Source of the DNA: Halorubrum sp. F4
Lineage (GTDB): Archaea > Halobacteriota > Halobacteria > Halobacteriales > Haloferacaceae
DNA length: 64,000 nucleotides
NCBI RefSeq assembly: GCF_027257195.1
Contig: NZ_JAPDFS010000002.1
Coordinates: forward strand, 402,701-466,700
Direction of reading: 5' to 3'
This document shows, one piece after another, positions 1 through 9,230 of this stretch. The notes under the pieces were generated by a model. It had not been told where the DNA came from, ran no database searches, and worked only from the letters and a program-made list of their open reading frames with translations. Position 1 is the stretch's first letter. Each line of letters opens with the position of its first letter. The translations under genes were made by a program, and so were the position numbers.

Positions 1-15
1 ATTCCCGAAGGGAAT
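1..15. terminator. Short perfect hairpin at the window edge
   Basis: The first 15 bases form a perfect six-base-pair stem (attccc / gggaat) with a gaa loop. A run of five A follows at about 24-28, so on the minus strand a short T-run precedes the hairpin and on the plus strand no T-run follows it. It may be the end of a transcription unit that begins outside the window. No gene is seen in 16-142. Confidence 0.3.
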
Positions 16-142
16 CCGACGAGAAAAAGGTGGATATGCACTCTTCAGTGATCGGTTGTTTCGTGCCGTATCACACACAGAGATCGGACCTCACTGGAAC
101 CACGTCCTCCTCGTTAGCCATCGATCCGCACGCCATCACTTC

Positions 143-705
143 TCACTTTTCAGTATCGTATCGCTCCCGTGCCGTCTCGAATGCCGACTCCGCGCGCTCT
201 CTCGTCCGCCGACCCTCCCGCTCGGCGATCGCCTCGGGATCCGGGCTCGCGTCGTCGTCGATCCGCGCGATGGAGCCGTGGACCTTCGCGTGACACCAGT
301 GACACAGCGCCACCGTGATCTCGTGTGGGCCGGCGTCGGGGCGGTCGTCGGTCTCCGAGACTCGCCCGTCGCCCGTCCCGTTCCCCCGTCCCGCGTACGA
401 GAGGTGGTGCTCCTCCACGAGCGGCCGGGCGTCCTCATGGGCAACTCGGACTTCCTCGAGCCCGCAGCGCGCACACTCGCGGCCGTCGGTCGTCGATCGG
501 TAGTGCGGGCACGCCCACCACTCGCCGTCGGGACCGACGTGACAGGCGTACCCGTCGGCGCGGCGCTCGCGGCGAACTCGGGGTCGTCGCCGGCTCGCGT
601 CAACGCGAACCGACACCGCCCGTCGTCGGTGAGGTGGTCACACACGCCCGCGGCCGCGTACGGGTCGTCGACGCCGACGGGAGATCCGTCCGGCGTCCGT
701 TCCAT
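143..705 (-). pseudogene. HNH-like, cysteine-rich haloarchaeal protein, interrupted by a frameshift
   Basis: Two minus-strand reading frames together give one coherent protein. The first starts with ATG at 705 and carries MERTPDGSP and a Cys pair (CDHLTDDGRC). The second, running to the stop at 143, carries CPHYRS, CARCGLEEVR, EEHHLSYAG and the C-terminal CHWCHAKVH. Frame changes near 568-573, where restoring one base would fuse PEFAA to ERRADGYAC. The span is 563 bases, one short of 188 codons. The HH...CHWCHAKVH arrangement resembles a zinc-finger HNH nuclease fold; nuclease activity is inference. I recall a haloarchaeal family of this form (DUF7097) but cannot verify the match. It is divergent from the AOR gene. 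The break may be a real mutation or an assembly error. Confidence 0.6.
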
Positions 706-843
706 GTCCGTGGATCCGTCCGGGAGCACTTCAAGCCGACGAGGGAGCGGACCGATCTCCGAGGTCCGACGCGCCGACGGCGAGTACCGGAAAAGCTGTA
801 CGGTTCCCGAGACTCCCTAACCCGTCGCGTGGTACGTGTCCGC

Positions 844-2511
844 ATGAATCACGCGAAGGGCGACCTCCTGACCGTCGACGTCGGCGCCCGCGAGGCGGAG
901 ACGACTGAGATAGACGAGGTGCTGGCCGCGTTCGTCGGCGGCCGCGGGGCGGCGACGAAGCTCGCACACGACCGGATCCCGTTCGACGCGGACCCGTTCG
1001 GCCCCGAGAACCGCGTCTACCTCTCGTCGGGCCCGCTCCAGCACTCGCGGATGAGTTTCACGGGGCGGATGAACATGACCGGACTCTCGCCGCTCACGGA
1101 CGGGCTGTGCTCGACGAACGCCGGCGGCTACCTCTCGCGGAACTTCGTGGACACCGGACACGGCGTCGTCGAGGTCACGGGCGCGAGCGACGAGCTCCTC
1201 GCGGTCCACGTCCGTGACGACGGCGTCGAGTTCGAGGAGGTTCCCGAACTCGCCGGCGCGGAGGTGCCGGAGGTGACCGAGGCGATGCGCGAGCGACACG
1301 GGCTCGAGAGCGAGCACCTCGCGACCGTGGGTCCGGCGGGGGAGAACCGCGTGCGGTTCGCCTGCGTGATGACCTCGAACAGCCGGGCGTTCGGCCGCGG
1401 CGGACTGGGGGCCGTCCTCGGCGCGAAGAACGTGAAGTGTCTCACCTTCGAGGGCGACTCGCCCGCCCGCGTCGACCTCCCCGAGGAGATCCAGTCGGAG
1501 ATCCACGGCGAGGCAGCGACGGCGGATGACGTCATGAAACGGCAGGGCACCACCAACGGGACCGAGTTCATCAACGACGAGTTCGGGCTGCCGACCCGGT
1601 ACTTCTCGGAGATGAGCTTCGAGGGCGTCGAGGGGATCGGGGGCGATGCCGTCGAGGAGAAGAAGTACAAGAAGGCGGCGTGTTCGATGTGCGCGTTCGC
1701 GTGCAAGCTCCCCACTCGCGACGAGGAACGCGGCGTCGAGACGGAGGGTCCGGAGTTCGAGACCGTGATGGCGTTCGGCAGCAACGCCGGCGTCGACGAC
1801 GTCGTCGACGTGATGATCTCGAACGACCGCTGTGACGACCTCGGGATGGACACCATCTCCGCCGGCGACACGGTCGCCGCGTACCTCGCGAGCGAGGACG
1901 AGTTCGGGAACGCCGAACTGGTTCACGAGACGCTCGAGAAGGTCGCTCTCCGCGAGGGGATCGGCGACACGCTCGCCGAGGGGGTCGCACGCTGTCACGA
2001 CGAGCTCGGCGTCGAGAACTGGTCGGTGAAGGGGCTCGAGTTCGCCGCCCACGACGGCCGGGCGATCCACGGGCAGGGGCTCTCGTACGCGGTGGCGAAC
2101 CGTGGAGCCGACCACATGTACTCGTCGTTCCTCAGCTTGGAGTACGACGGCGAGGTCGATCCGAAGGGACTGGAGGGGAAACCCGAGCTGCTGATCGAAC
2201 GGGAGAACCGGCAGGTCGTCCGCGACTCGGGGATCTTCTGTGCGTTCGCGAGCGGCTACGTCGACGACGAGGCGAGGGCGGAACTCCTCGATGCCGACTT
2301 CGCGGACCTCCTCGCGATGGGCGACCGCGTGATCGAACTCGAGCGGCACTTCAACAACCGCCGTGGATTCGACCGCGAGGACGACCGGCTCCCCTACGAC
2401 CTGCCGGGATTCGAGGCGGCGCTCGACGAGTACTACCAGCTCCGCGGCTGGAACCTCGACGGAACCGTCCCCGCCGAGACCGCGGCCGGAGGGATCGCCG
2501 GCGACGATTGA
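844..2511 (+). CDS. aor: Aldehyde ferredoxin oxidoreductase (tungsten enzyme)
   Basis: 555 residues. The AOR family oxidises aldehydes to carboxylic acids with ferredoxin as electron acceptor, using a bis-tungstopterin cofactor and one [4Fe-4S] cluster in the cytoplasm. The N-terminal domain has the pterin-binding region (GPLQHSRMSFTGRMNMTG, then STNAGGYLSRNF). Cluster ligands are visible as C280-x2-C283-x3-C287 plus C466, the same spacing as in the characterised archaeal enzyme. Length is slightly below the usual 600. The ATG at 844 is chosen because the family N-terminus begins just after it; a much longer open frame upstream is a high-GC artefact. It converges on a MoaD-like gene, which fits cofactor supply. 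Substrate unknown. Confidence 0.93.
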   Translation: MNHAKGDLLTVDVGAREAETTEIDEVLAAFVGGRGAATKLAHDRIPFDADPFGPENRVYLSSGPLQHSRMSFTGRMNMTGLSPLTDGLCSTNAGGYLSRNFVDTGHGVVEVTGASDELLAVHVRDDGVEFEEVPELAGAEVPEVTEAMRERHGLESEHLATVGPAGENRVRFACVMTSNSRAFGRGGLGAVLGAKNVKCLTFEGDSPARVDLPEEIQSEIHGEAATADDVMKRQGTTNGTEFINDEFGLPTRYFSEMSFEGVEGIGGDAVEEKKYKKAACSMCAFACKLPTRDEERGVETEGPEFETVMAFGSNAGVDDVVDVMISNDRCDDLGMDTISAGDTVAAYLASEDEFGNAELVHETLEKVALREGIGDTLAEGVARCHDELGVENWSVKGLEFAAHDGRAIHGQGLSYAVANRGADHMYSSFLSLEYDGEVDPKGLEGKPELLIERENRQVVRDSGIFCAFASGYVDDEARAELLDADFADLLAMGDRVIELERHFNNRRGFDREDDRLPYDLPGFEAALDEYYQLRGWNLDGTVPAETAAGGIAGDD

Positions 2512-2567
2512 ATCGGGTCGTCGAACGATCGAACGGATCCCCGTGAACCGACGGCTCCACCCGTACC

Positions 2568-2876
2568 CTATCCGCCGTGGATCGGCGGGGCCACTCTGAC
2601 CTCGTCGCCCGCGGACAGCTCCGTCTCCAACCCCTCGCGCCGGGAGACGTTGGTCCCGTTCACCGTGAGGCTGACGGCATCGCTGAGGCCCCCGTCGCCG
2701 GGGTCATCGTCGCCGAGGCCGCCGCCGTACAGCCGGCGATCCAGTTCGGGATGCTCGTCGGTCAGTTTCGCGAGGAGGTCCCCGACGGTCGCTCCTGCGG
2801 GGAGTTCACACTCGACGGTCTTCGCGCCGAGAGCGTCCCGGACCGGACCGTACGCTCGGAAGACGACTTCGATCAT
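2568..2876 (-). CDS. MoaD/ThiS-type ubiquitin-like small modifier (SAMP1-like)
   Basis: 102 residues with a beta-grasp pattern: MIEVVFRAYGPVRDALG, GATVGDLLAKL, SLTVNGTNV and the C-terminal VAPPIHGG. The terminal Gly-Gly is the feature that E1-like enzymes adenylate, either for sulfur transfer to molybdopterin/tungstopterin (MoaD role) or for conjugation to proteins (archaeal sampylation). A glycine- and aspartate-rich insert lies at about 55-70. It follows the AlkP-like gene on the same strand after 38 bases, so the two may be co-transcribed, and it faces aor tail-to-tail, suggesting a cofactor role. The ATG at 2876 is set by the family start; the longer frame upstream is a shadow. Confidence 0.85.
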   Translation of the reverse strand: MIEVVFRAYGPVRDALGAKTVECELPAGATVGDLLAKLTDEHPELDRRLYGGGLGDDDPGDGGLSDAVSLTVNGTNVSRREGLETELSAGDEVRVAPPIHGG

Positions 2877-2914
2877 CGGGTAGACCACCTCGTCGCTCGG
2901 TCGACTCTCATGGG

Positions 2915-4261
2915 CTACACCAGGCTCGCGCCGTCGCAGTCGGTCCGCGCGTACTCCACGTCGAGCAACTTGAGGAGCGTCGGTGCGACGTCGAGGAGGT
3001 CGGCGTCCCCGACGGTCGCGGCCGGATGGTCGACGAAGAGCGCGGCGTTCTCGAAGGTGTGCATCCCCGTTCGCGGTCCGTCGGGGTCGAAGACGCGGTC
3101 GCGCGGCCGGAACCCCGCCTTCAGGTCGAATCCGGGGTTGGGGATCGCCACGAGGTCGGGCGCGATCGCGTCGTGGTCGCCCCGGAAGGCGGTCTCGCGC
3201 TCGATGACGCGGTCGACGACGGGATTCCCGTTCGGGCCCTCCCACGCCTCCAGGTCCGCGACCAGCTCGGCCCGCACGTCGTCGTAGTCGGCCTCGGGAA
3301 CGACGCCCTCCGGCTCGCGCCCCTCGAGGTTGAGGTAGAAGCGGCCGGGGACGAGCGAGTACGCCCGGGCGTCGCCGCCGACGTCCGCGAGCGAGTCGTG
3401 GTCCTCGTCGTCGTACTCGAGCCATCCCTCGCGATCGAGCCACTCGTTGCAGTACACGTCGTGGTCGAGCCGCGTGAACCCGTGCGTCGAGCCGACGACG
3501 AGCGTCACGTCGTCGGGGAGCGCCGCCCGGATCGACCCGATGTGCGAGTCGAGCGCGGCGTAAAAGTCGAGGAAGTCCTCGCGGTGTGGTCCCGCGTCGA
3601 GGTGGTCGCCCCACAGGAAGTGGTTGATCCGGTCGGGCGAGGTGAACGCGCCGACGAACAGGTCCCAGTCGTCACGCTCGACGTAGCGCTCGAACAGCGC
3701 CGCCCGCTTCTCGAGGGTGTCGCGGGCGTGTTCGACGAACTCGGTCTTGTCCGCCTTGTGGCCGAGCTTTGCGTTGACCGACAGGGTGTAGTCCGACTCC
3801 GCGAGATACGCCCGAAGCTCCTCGGGATGTGCGGCCTTGTCGACGTCGGGCGAGAGGTAGCCGGAGAGCATCCGTTGGAGGTTCCGCTGGGGCGGAAACG
3901 TGACGGGAACGTTGAGCACGGTCGCGTCGAGACCCGCCGCGGTGGCCCGGTCCCACACCCGCGTCGCCTGGACGTCCCGGCCCATCGGAACGTAGGTGTC
4001 GTAGGAGCCGACCTCGCGGTCCTGGAAGCCGTACACGCCGGTCTCGCCCGGATTCACGCCGGTCGTGAGGACGGGCCAGCAGGCGCTCGACTCCGCCGGG
4101 ACGATGCTGTCTATCGCCCCGCCGTCGCCCGCCTCGGCGATCGCCGAGAGCGTCGGGAACGTCTCGGAGTCGTTCGCCACGAGGTCGTACGGGAGACCGT
4201 CGATCCCGACGAACGCCACGCGCGGGGTGTCGTTCCCGCGCAACCGGTCGAAGAGGCCCAT
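2915..4261 (-). CDS. Alkaline-phosphatase-superfamily hydrolase (type I phosphodiesterase/nucleotide pyrophosphatase-like)
   Basis: 448 residues. The N-terminal metal motif (VGIDGLPYD, D21) is followed by a nucleophile loop, ESSACWPVLTTGVNPGETG, where Ser58 aligns with the usual Ser/Thr nucleophile four residues before Trp. SPDRINHFLW supplies further ligands. The distal motif, normally SDHG, reads STHG here, so one expected metal-ligand Asp is replaced by Thr; this could alter metal use or specificity. The start at 4261 has a good ribosome-binding sequence (ggggaggt) directly before ATG. Family members hydrolyse nucleotide or lipid-linked phosphodiesters; the substrate here is unknown. It is divergent from the histidine kinase. 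Confidence 0.8.
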   Translation of the reverse strand: MGLFDRLRGNDTPRVAFVGIDGLPYDLVANDSETFPTLSAIAEAGDGGAIDSIVPAESSACWPVLTTGVNPGETGVYGFQDREVGSYDTYVPMGRDVQATRVWDRATAAGLDATVLNVPVTFPPQRNLQRMLSGYLSPDVDKAAHPEELRAYLAESDYTLSVNAKLGHKADKTEFVEHARDTLEKRAALFERYVERDDWDLFVGAFTSPDRINHFLWGDHLDAGPHREDFLDFYAALDSHIGSIRAALPDDVTLVVGSTHGFTRLDHDVYCNEWLDREGWLEYDDEDHDSLADVGGDARAYSLVPGRFYLNLEGREPEGVVPEADYDDVRAELVADLEAWEGPNGNPVVDRVIERETAFRGDHDAIAPDLVAIPNPGFDLKAGFRPRDRVFDPDGPRTGMHTFENAALFVDHPAATVGDADLLDVAPTLLKLLDVEYARTDCDGASLV

Positions 4262-4389
4262 ACCTCCCCATCAACGGAGAGGAGCAAAAGGGTTGATATC
4301 GATCGGACCGACGGGCGGGCGTTCGTCGACCGAGACGGCCGGGTCCGATCCCCGCCACACACAAGTGGTACCGACGAGAACGGAGGGCC

Positions 4390-6669
4390 GTGACGGAGCG
4401 CCCGGTATCCGTGCTGCTCGCGGACCCCCACGACGAGTTCGCCGCGGCGCTCGAGACGACGCTGGCCGACGCGACGGGCGAGTTCGAACTCCGACACGTC
4501 CGGGACCTCCGAACCGCCCGCGACGCGTTCGATCCGGCCCGGCACGACTGCGTGCTCGTCGAGCGCGACCTCGGCTCGGGGACCGGACTCGACCTTCTCG
4601 CGGCCGTCCGCCGGATCGATCCGGTAGTTCCCGTGTTCGTCGTCACCGCCGACGGCGACGAGGCGTTCGCGGCGTCCGCGGTGGACGCGGGCGCGACCGG
4701 CTACGTGCGGAAGACCGCCCCCGACGCGCTCGCGGACCTCCGCGACCGGATACGACGGGCGCGCACCGTTCGTGCGGGAGGCGGCGACGTCGACCGTGCC
4801 GCGACGATCGAACGGCTCCGGACGTCCGCCGAGCGCCTGGACACCATCCTCGAGCACACGACGAACCTGGTGTTCATGAAGGACACGGACGACCGCTACC
4901 TCCTCGTCAACGACGCGTTCGCGTCGCTGGTCGGGGTTCCGCGCGAGGAGATCATCGGGGCGACGACCGCCGAGGTCCACGGCGGGGAGTTCGCCGGTCG
5001 TTTCCGCGCCAACGACGAGGCGGCCATCGCGGCCGGCGAGCCGCAACGATTTGACGAGCGCTATCCCGGCCCGAACGGCGAGCGTCGGTTCGTCACGGTT
5101 CGCGTCCCGCTCTTCGACGAGACGGGCGAGCCGTACGCGGTCTACGGGATCGCGACCGACATCACCGCGGAGGTGGCGTTCGCGGAGGAGCGCGCCGAAC
5201 TGCTCGACCGGATGACCGACGCGTTCGTCGCGCTCGACGACGACGACCGGGTCACCTACCTCAACGCCCGGGCGGCGGGACTTGCGGGCGACGACCGCGC
5301 CCGTGACGACCTCGTCGGCGAGCGCGTCTGGGACGTGTTCCCCGGCGTGATCGACACGGAGTTCCGGACGGCCCTCGAGCGCGCCCGCGAGACCGGCGAA
5401 TCGACGACCGCGACGATCCGTTACGATCCGGCCGACCGGTTCTTCGAGACGCGGGTCTACCCATCCGACTCGGGCGTCTCGGTCTACTCCCGGGACGTCA
5501 CGGAGGCGATACGTGAGCGCCGCGAGATCGAACGCCGCGAGTCGGTCATGCGCCGGCTCCACGAGGCCATCTCCGAGAAGGACGCGAGCTTCGAGGGGAA
5601 GGTCGCCTCACTGCTCGCGCTCGGCAGGGAGGTACTCGGCGTCGAGTCGGGACTGCTCTCGCGAGTCCAGGGCGACCGCTATCGGGCGGTGGTCGTCGAC
5701 GACGCCACCGGCGAGTTCGCCGAGGGAGACGTCGTCCCCCTGTCGTCGACGGTCTGCGAGCGGGTCGTCTCGACGGAGCGGTCCCTCCAGGTCGAGTCGG
5801 CGTCGGACGACCCCGAACTCGCCGAGCGTGACGGGGTCGTCGCGCTCGATCTCAGCTGTTACGTCGGCGCGCCGGTCGTCGTCGACGGCGAGGTGTACGG
5901 CACGTTCTGTTTTTACGACCGCGGGGCGCGGTCGGAGCCGTTCTCGACGTGGGAGGTGACGCTCGTCGACCTGATGGGTCGGTGGGTGAGCTACGAGCTG
6001 GAGCGCCGGGAGGCACAAACCGAGGTCGCCCGCGAGCGCGATCGTCTCGACCGATTCGCGAGCGTCGTCTCACACGACCTCCGGAACCCGCTTTCGGTCG
6101 CGATCGGCAACCTCGATCTGGCTCGCGAGACCGGCGACGCGGAGCGGCTCGACACCGCCGCGCGGGCGCTCGACCGAATGACGGAGCTCATCGAGGACGC
6201 CCTCTCGTTCGCCCGAATGGGCGAGCACGTCGTCGACGTCGAGCGGGTGGACGTCGCGGCCGTCGCCGAGCGAGCCTGGGGGACCGTCGAGACCGCGGAC
6301 GCGACCCTGCGGATCGAAGCGTCCGGAACGATCGACGGCGACGCCTCGCGGCTCAGGACCCTGTTCGAGAACCTGTTTCGAAATGCCGTCGAGCACGGCG
6401 GCGAGGGCGTGACCGTCACGGTGGGCCGCGAGGGAACGACCCTGTTCGTCGAAGACGACGGACCCGGGATCCCCGAGGCGGATCGTGAGACGGTCTTCGA
6501 GATCGGGTTCTCCACCAACCCGGACGGCACGGGATTCGGGCTGGGGATCGTCTCGGAGATCGCGACCGCTCACGGCTGGACCGCGGCCACGACCGAGGCG
6601 GAAGGCGGGGGCGCGCGGATCGAACTCCGCGGCATCACGCCGGCAGATCCGGCCGACACGCCCGAGTGA
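4390..6669 (+). CDS. Multidomain sensor histidine kinase (REC-PAS-PAS-GAF-HisKA-HATPase)
   Basis: 759 residues, GTG start at 4390. Domains: receiver (about 5-120), PAS (150-265), second PAS (269-375), GAF (390-534), HisKA with phospho-acceptor His562 in [10 protein letters not shown], and HATPase from about 655 with N box ([11 protein letters not shown]) and G boxes ([15 protein letters not shown]). There are no transmembrane segments, so it is cytoplasmic and likely senses small molecules, redox or light through PAS/GAF. In the receiver, the position normally holding the phosphorylated Asp is Glu58 ([11 protein letters not shown]), although Lys in GYVRKTA is kept; it may be locked in a phospho-like state or be regulatory only. 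No response regulator gene is adjacent. Confidence 0.9.
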   Translation: MTERPVSVLLADPHDEFAAALETTLADATGEFELRHVRDLRTARDAFDPARHDCVLVERDLGSGTGLDLLAAVRRIDPVVPVFVVTADGDEAFAASAVDAGATGYVRKTAPDALADLRDRIRRARTVRAGGGDVDRAATIERLRTSAERLDTILEHTTNLVFMKDTDDRYLLVNDAFASLVGVPREEIIGATTAEVHGGEFAGRFRANDEAAIAAGEPQRFDERYPGPNGERRFVTVRVPLFDETGEPYAVYGIATDITAEVAFAEERAELLDRMTDAFVALDDDDRVTYLNARAAGLAGDDRARDDLVGERVWDVFPGVIDTEFRTALERARETGESTTATIRYDPADRFFETRVYPSDSGVSVYSRDVTEAIRERREIERRESVMRRLHEAISEKDASFEGKVASLLALGREVLGVESGLLSRVQGDRYRAVVVDDATGEFAEGDVVPLSSTVCERVVSTERSLQVESASDDPELAERDGVVALDLSCYVGAPVVVDGEVYGTFCFYDRGARSEPFSTWEVTLVDLMGRWVSYELERREAQTEVARERDRLDRFASVVSHDLRNPLSVAIGNLDLARETGDAERLDTAARALDRMTELIEDALSFARMGEHVVDVERVDVAAVAERAWGTVETADATLRIEASGTIDGDASRLRTLFENLFRNAVEHGGEGVTVTVGREGTTLFVEDDGPGIPEADRETVFEIGFSTNPDGTGFGLGIVSEIATAHGWTAATTEAEGGGARIELRGITPADPADTPE

Positions 6670-6738
6670 GCGACGATTCGAGTGAGTGACGACGCGAGTG
6701 GATGACGCGAGTGGACGACGAACCCGACTGAGCGACGG
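6663..6738. repeat. Five degenerate tandem copies beginning at the kinase stop codon
   Basis: A unit resembling cgagtgagcgacga begins at 6663, 6679, 6695, 6708 and 6725 (steps 16, 16, 13, 17). The first copy contains the last Glu codon and stop (TGA, 6667-6669) of the histidine kinase, so the array is built from the gene's 3' end. Copies differ at one to three positions. No open frame or hairpin explains it. Confidence 0.75.
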
Positions 6739-6812
6739 TCCCGAGGGGAGCAGGATCGACGTTTCGACCGCCGACCCCGGGAGCTTTTTCGTGGGGACGA
6801 CGAGGAGGTGGC

Positions 6813-7781
6813 ATGGAAACGCGACGCACGCTGCTCGTCGACGCCTTCACCGACGACCCCCTCGCCGGCAACGTCGCCGGCGTGGTGCTCGACGCCGCGG
6901 GATTGAGCCACGACCGGATGGGACGGATCGCGGCGGAGCTCGGTGCGTCCGAAACCGCGTTCCTCACGCCCGCTGACGGCGGCGCCGACCGCCGGATCCG
7001 GTACTTCACGCCGACCGACGAGGTCGACCTCTGCGGGCACGCCACGATCGCCTCGTACGCCGCGCTGTTCGCGGACGGCGCGATCGACGCCGGCGAGCAC
7101 GTCCTCCGCACGAACGTCGGCGACCTGACGGTCACGGTGACCGGGTCGGGCCGGGTGTGGATGCGACAGGAATCGCCGACGGTCGAGACGGTCGAGGTCG
7201 ACGCGGACCGGCTCGGTTCCGCGCTGGGGATCGATCCGGCCGCGCTGCGCGACGTGGGCGCGGACCTCCCCGTCGCGGTCGCCTCGACCGGCCTCCCGTT
7301 CCTCGTCGTCCCCGTAAACTTCCTCGAGCGGCTCGGCGAGGCCGACCCGGACATGCGCGCGGTCGAGGAGCTGTCCGCCGAGTTCGACGTCGCGGGCGTG
7401 TACGCCTTCACCTTCGACGCGCTCGAGGCCGACTCGACGCTCCACGGCCGAGCGTTCGCGCCCGCCGTCGGCGTCCCAGAGGACCCGGTGACGGGCACCG
7501 CGAGCGGTGCAGTCGGCGGATACCTCCGGGCGGTCGAGGCGTTCGACGGCGACTTCCCCGAGGAGATCCGGTGCGAGCAGGGACACTTCCTCGACCGACC
7601 CGGGTACGTGAGGGTCCGAGTCGAGGAGGGCGGCGGGGACGGAGAAGGCGAGGACGCGATCGGCGGAAACGGGGAAGACGGCGAGGTGACCGTGACGGTC
7701 GGCGGCGACGCGGTCGTCTCGCTCGACGGCGAGATCCGCCTCCCCGAGGAGGAGGACGGCGACGGTATCATCGAGGCGTGA
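6813..7781 (+). CDS. PhzF-family epimerase/isomerase
   Basis: 322 residues with the diaminopimelate-epimerase-like double fold. The catalytic-type Glu is present as Glu47 in GASETAFLTP, with the typical DLCGHATIAS and GVPEDPVTGTASGAVGGYL motifs. PhzF itself isomerises an intermediate of phenazine synthesis; haloarchaea have no phenazine operon, so the reaction here is unknown and probably concerns a different small acid. A glycine/acidic linker at about 270-290 (GGGDGEGEDA) makes it longer than the usual 260-300. The start is supported by a strong Shine-Dalgarno sequence (ggaggtg) just before ATG. Confidence 0.85.
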   Translation: METRRTLLVDAFTDDPLAGNVAGVVLDAAGLSHDRMGRIAAELGASETAFLTPADGGADRRIRYFTPTDEVDLCGHATIASYAALFADGAIDAGEHVLRTNVGDLTVTVTGSGRVWMRQESPTVETVEVDADRLGSALGIDPAALRDVGADLPVAVASTGLPFLVVPVNFLERLGEADPDMRAVEELSAEFDVAGVYAFTFDALEADSTLHGRAFAPAVGVPEDPVTGTASGAVGGYLRAVEAFDGDFPEEIRCEQGHFLDRPGYVRVRVEEGGGDGEGEDAIGGNGEDGEVTVTVGGDAVVSLDGEIRLPEEEDGDGIIEA

Positions 7782-7853
7782 CGAGCTCATCGATCGTCAC
7801 CGGCACGGGGGGATCGACCGAACGCTTACCTCCGCGAGACCCGTACCGATCGC

Positions 7854-8048
7854 ATGGAGTTCGACCTCCCCCGTGCGGCCGGTATCGTGGCGCTTCTCAT
7901 CGCCGTCGGAACCGCCGGGCTCGTCGGCGGCGGCATGATGCCGCTCTCGACGACGCTGATGATGGTCCTCCCCTCGATGGTCGTCTTCGGGGCTATCGTC
8001 TTCGTCGTCGGCATGAAACACGGCGAGTTCCGCGCGACGCGGACGTAG
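7854..8048 (+). CDS. Small two-helix membrane protein
   Basis: 64 residues. Two hydrophobic segments, about 8-27 and 35-53, separated by a short Met-rich turn (GGGMMPLSTT), with a charged C-terminal tail (KHGEFRATRT). It fits the many haloarchaeal small membrane proteins of unknown function; I do not recognise a function. The AT-poor upstream region has no clear promoter. It lies between PhzF and the antiporter, both on the same strand. Confidence 0.6.
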   Translation: MEFDLPRAAGIVALLIAVGTAGLVGGGMMPLSTTLMMVLPSMVVFGAIVFVVGMKHGEFRATRT

Positions 8049-8116
8049 GACGGCGATACCGCCGCGTCCCCGTCCCGTATCGCGTCGTTTTTGAAAGAAC
8101 GGCGTGAACCGCGGGC

Positions 8117-9067
8117 ATGGTGCTCGGATCGCCGGTGACCGAACTCGGCCTCCTCCTCGCCGGCGTCGGGCTGTTGTACGCCGGCGCGGAGCTACTGGTC
8201 GCGGGCGCCCGCGACCTCGCGCTCGCGGTCGGGCTGAAGGCCTCGACGGTCGGCGTCACCGTCGTCGCGTTCGCGACGACCGCGCCGGAGCTGTTCGTGG
8301 CGATCCTCGGCGCGCTCACCGTCTCGACCGACATCGGTTTGGGCGCGATCGTCGGCTCGAACGTCGCCAACGTCGGGCTCGTGCTCGGGATCGCCGCGCT
8401 GATCCGTCCCCTCGAGGTCTCCGGGACGGTGTTCCGCAGGGACGTGCCGTTCATGATCCTCGCGGCGCTGCTGCTCGTCGGACTCGGCTGGAACGGGCGG
8501 ATCGGCCCCCTCGAGGGCGGCGTCCTCCTCGCGGCGCTCGTCGCGTTCACCGCCGTCGTGTTGCGCGGAGTCCAGCGGACGCAGGCGGGCATCTCCGCCG
8601 CGGAACGCGACGGCATGCCGGACGCCGAGGCGAGGGACGTCGCCGCCGTGATCGGCGGGATCGCCGCGCTCGTCGTCGGCTCCCGCTGGCTGATCGACGG
8701 GGGACGGGACCTGCTCGCCGCGGCCGGCTTCTCCGACCTGTTCATCGGGCTCACCGTGCTCGCGGTCGGCACCTCGTTGCCGGAACTCGCCGCGAGCGTC
8801 GTCGCCGCCGTCCGCGGCGAGGCGAGCTTCAGCGTCGGCAACGTCGTCGGGTCGAACATCTACAACATCCTCGCCGTCATCGGGCTGCTCGCGTTCGTCT
8901 CCCCGATCGACGTGAGCCCCGGGGTCCGGGCGTTCGAGTTCCCGGCGCTCCTCGCGTTCACCCTGCTCGTCGTCGGGCTCATGTACCGCGGCGACCGGCT
9001 CACGCGGGTCGACGGAGCGATACTCGTGGCCGCGTACGTGAGCTTCGTCTACCTGTTGTTGCCGTGA
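8117..9067 (+). CDS. Calcium/sodium antiporter of the CaCA superfamily (YrbG-like)
   Basis: 316 residues, about ten transmembrane helices. The two inverted alpha-repeats that form the cation site are visible: FATTAPELFV with GSNVANVGLVLG in the first half, and VGTSLPELAASV with GSNIYNILAVIG in the second. Such antiporters exchange Ca2+ (or other cations) for Na+ or H+ across the cytoplasmic membrane, which is relevant in a high-salt cytoplasm. ATG at 8117 gives the expected first helix (TELGLLLAGVGLLYAGAELL). The 3' end (CTTCGTCTACCTG...) is duplicated just past the stop. Confidence 0.9.
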   Translation: MVLGSPVTELGLLLAGVGLLYAGAELLVAGARDLALAVGLKASTVGVTVVAFATTAPELFVAILGALTVSTDIGLGAIVGSNVANVGLVLGIAALIRPLEVSGTVFRRDVPFMILAALLLVGLGWNGRIGPLEGGVLLAALVAFTAVVLRGVQRTQAGISAAERDGMPDAEARDVAAVIGGIAALVVGSRWLIDGGRDLLAAAGFSDLFIGLTVLAVGTSLPELAASVVAAVRGEASFSVGNVVGSNIYNILAVIGLLAFVSPIDVSPGVRAFEFPALLAFTLLVVGLMYRGDRLTRVDGAILVAAYVSFVYLLLP

Positions 9068-9095
9068 CTCCCTTCGTCTACCTGCTGTTGCCGTG
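9043..9095. repeat. Stop-spanning tandem duplication at the antiporter 3' end
   Basis: The 24 bases 9043-9066 (cttcgtctacctgttgttgc plus cgtg) are repeated at 9072-9095 with one mismatch, after a five-base spacer. The first copy encodes the antiporter's last residues and overlaps its stop. Confidence 0.9.
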
Positions 9096-9230
9096 GTCCA
9101 CCGGCGGCACGGTCATCCGCGGCGTCGCGATCGTCCCCGGCGTTTATCTTCGATCGGGCGTAACCGGCCGGCATGGATCGCCCTCCACGAACGGCGCGTC
9201 GACCGCCGGGCCCATCCGGCCGGAACCGCG

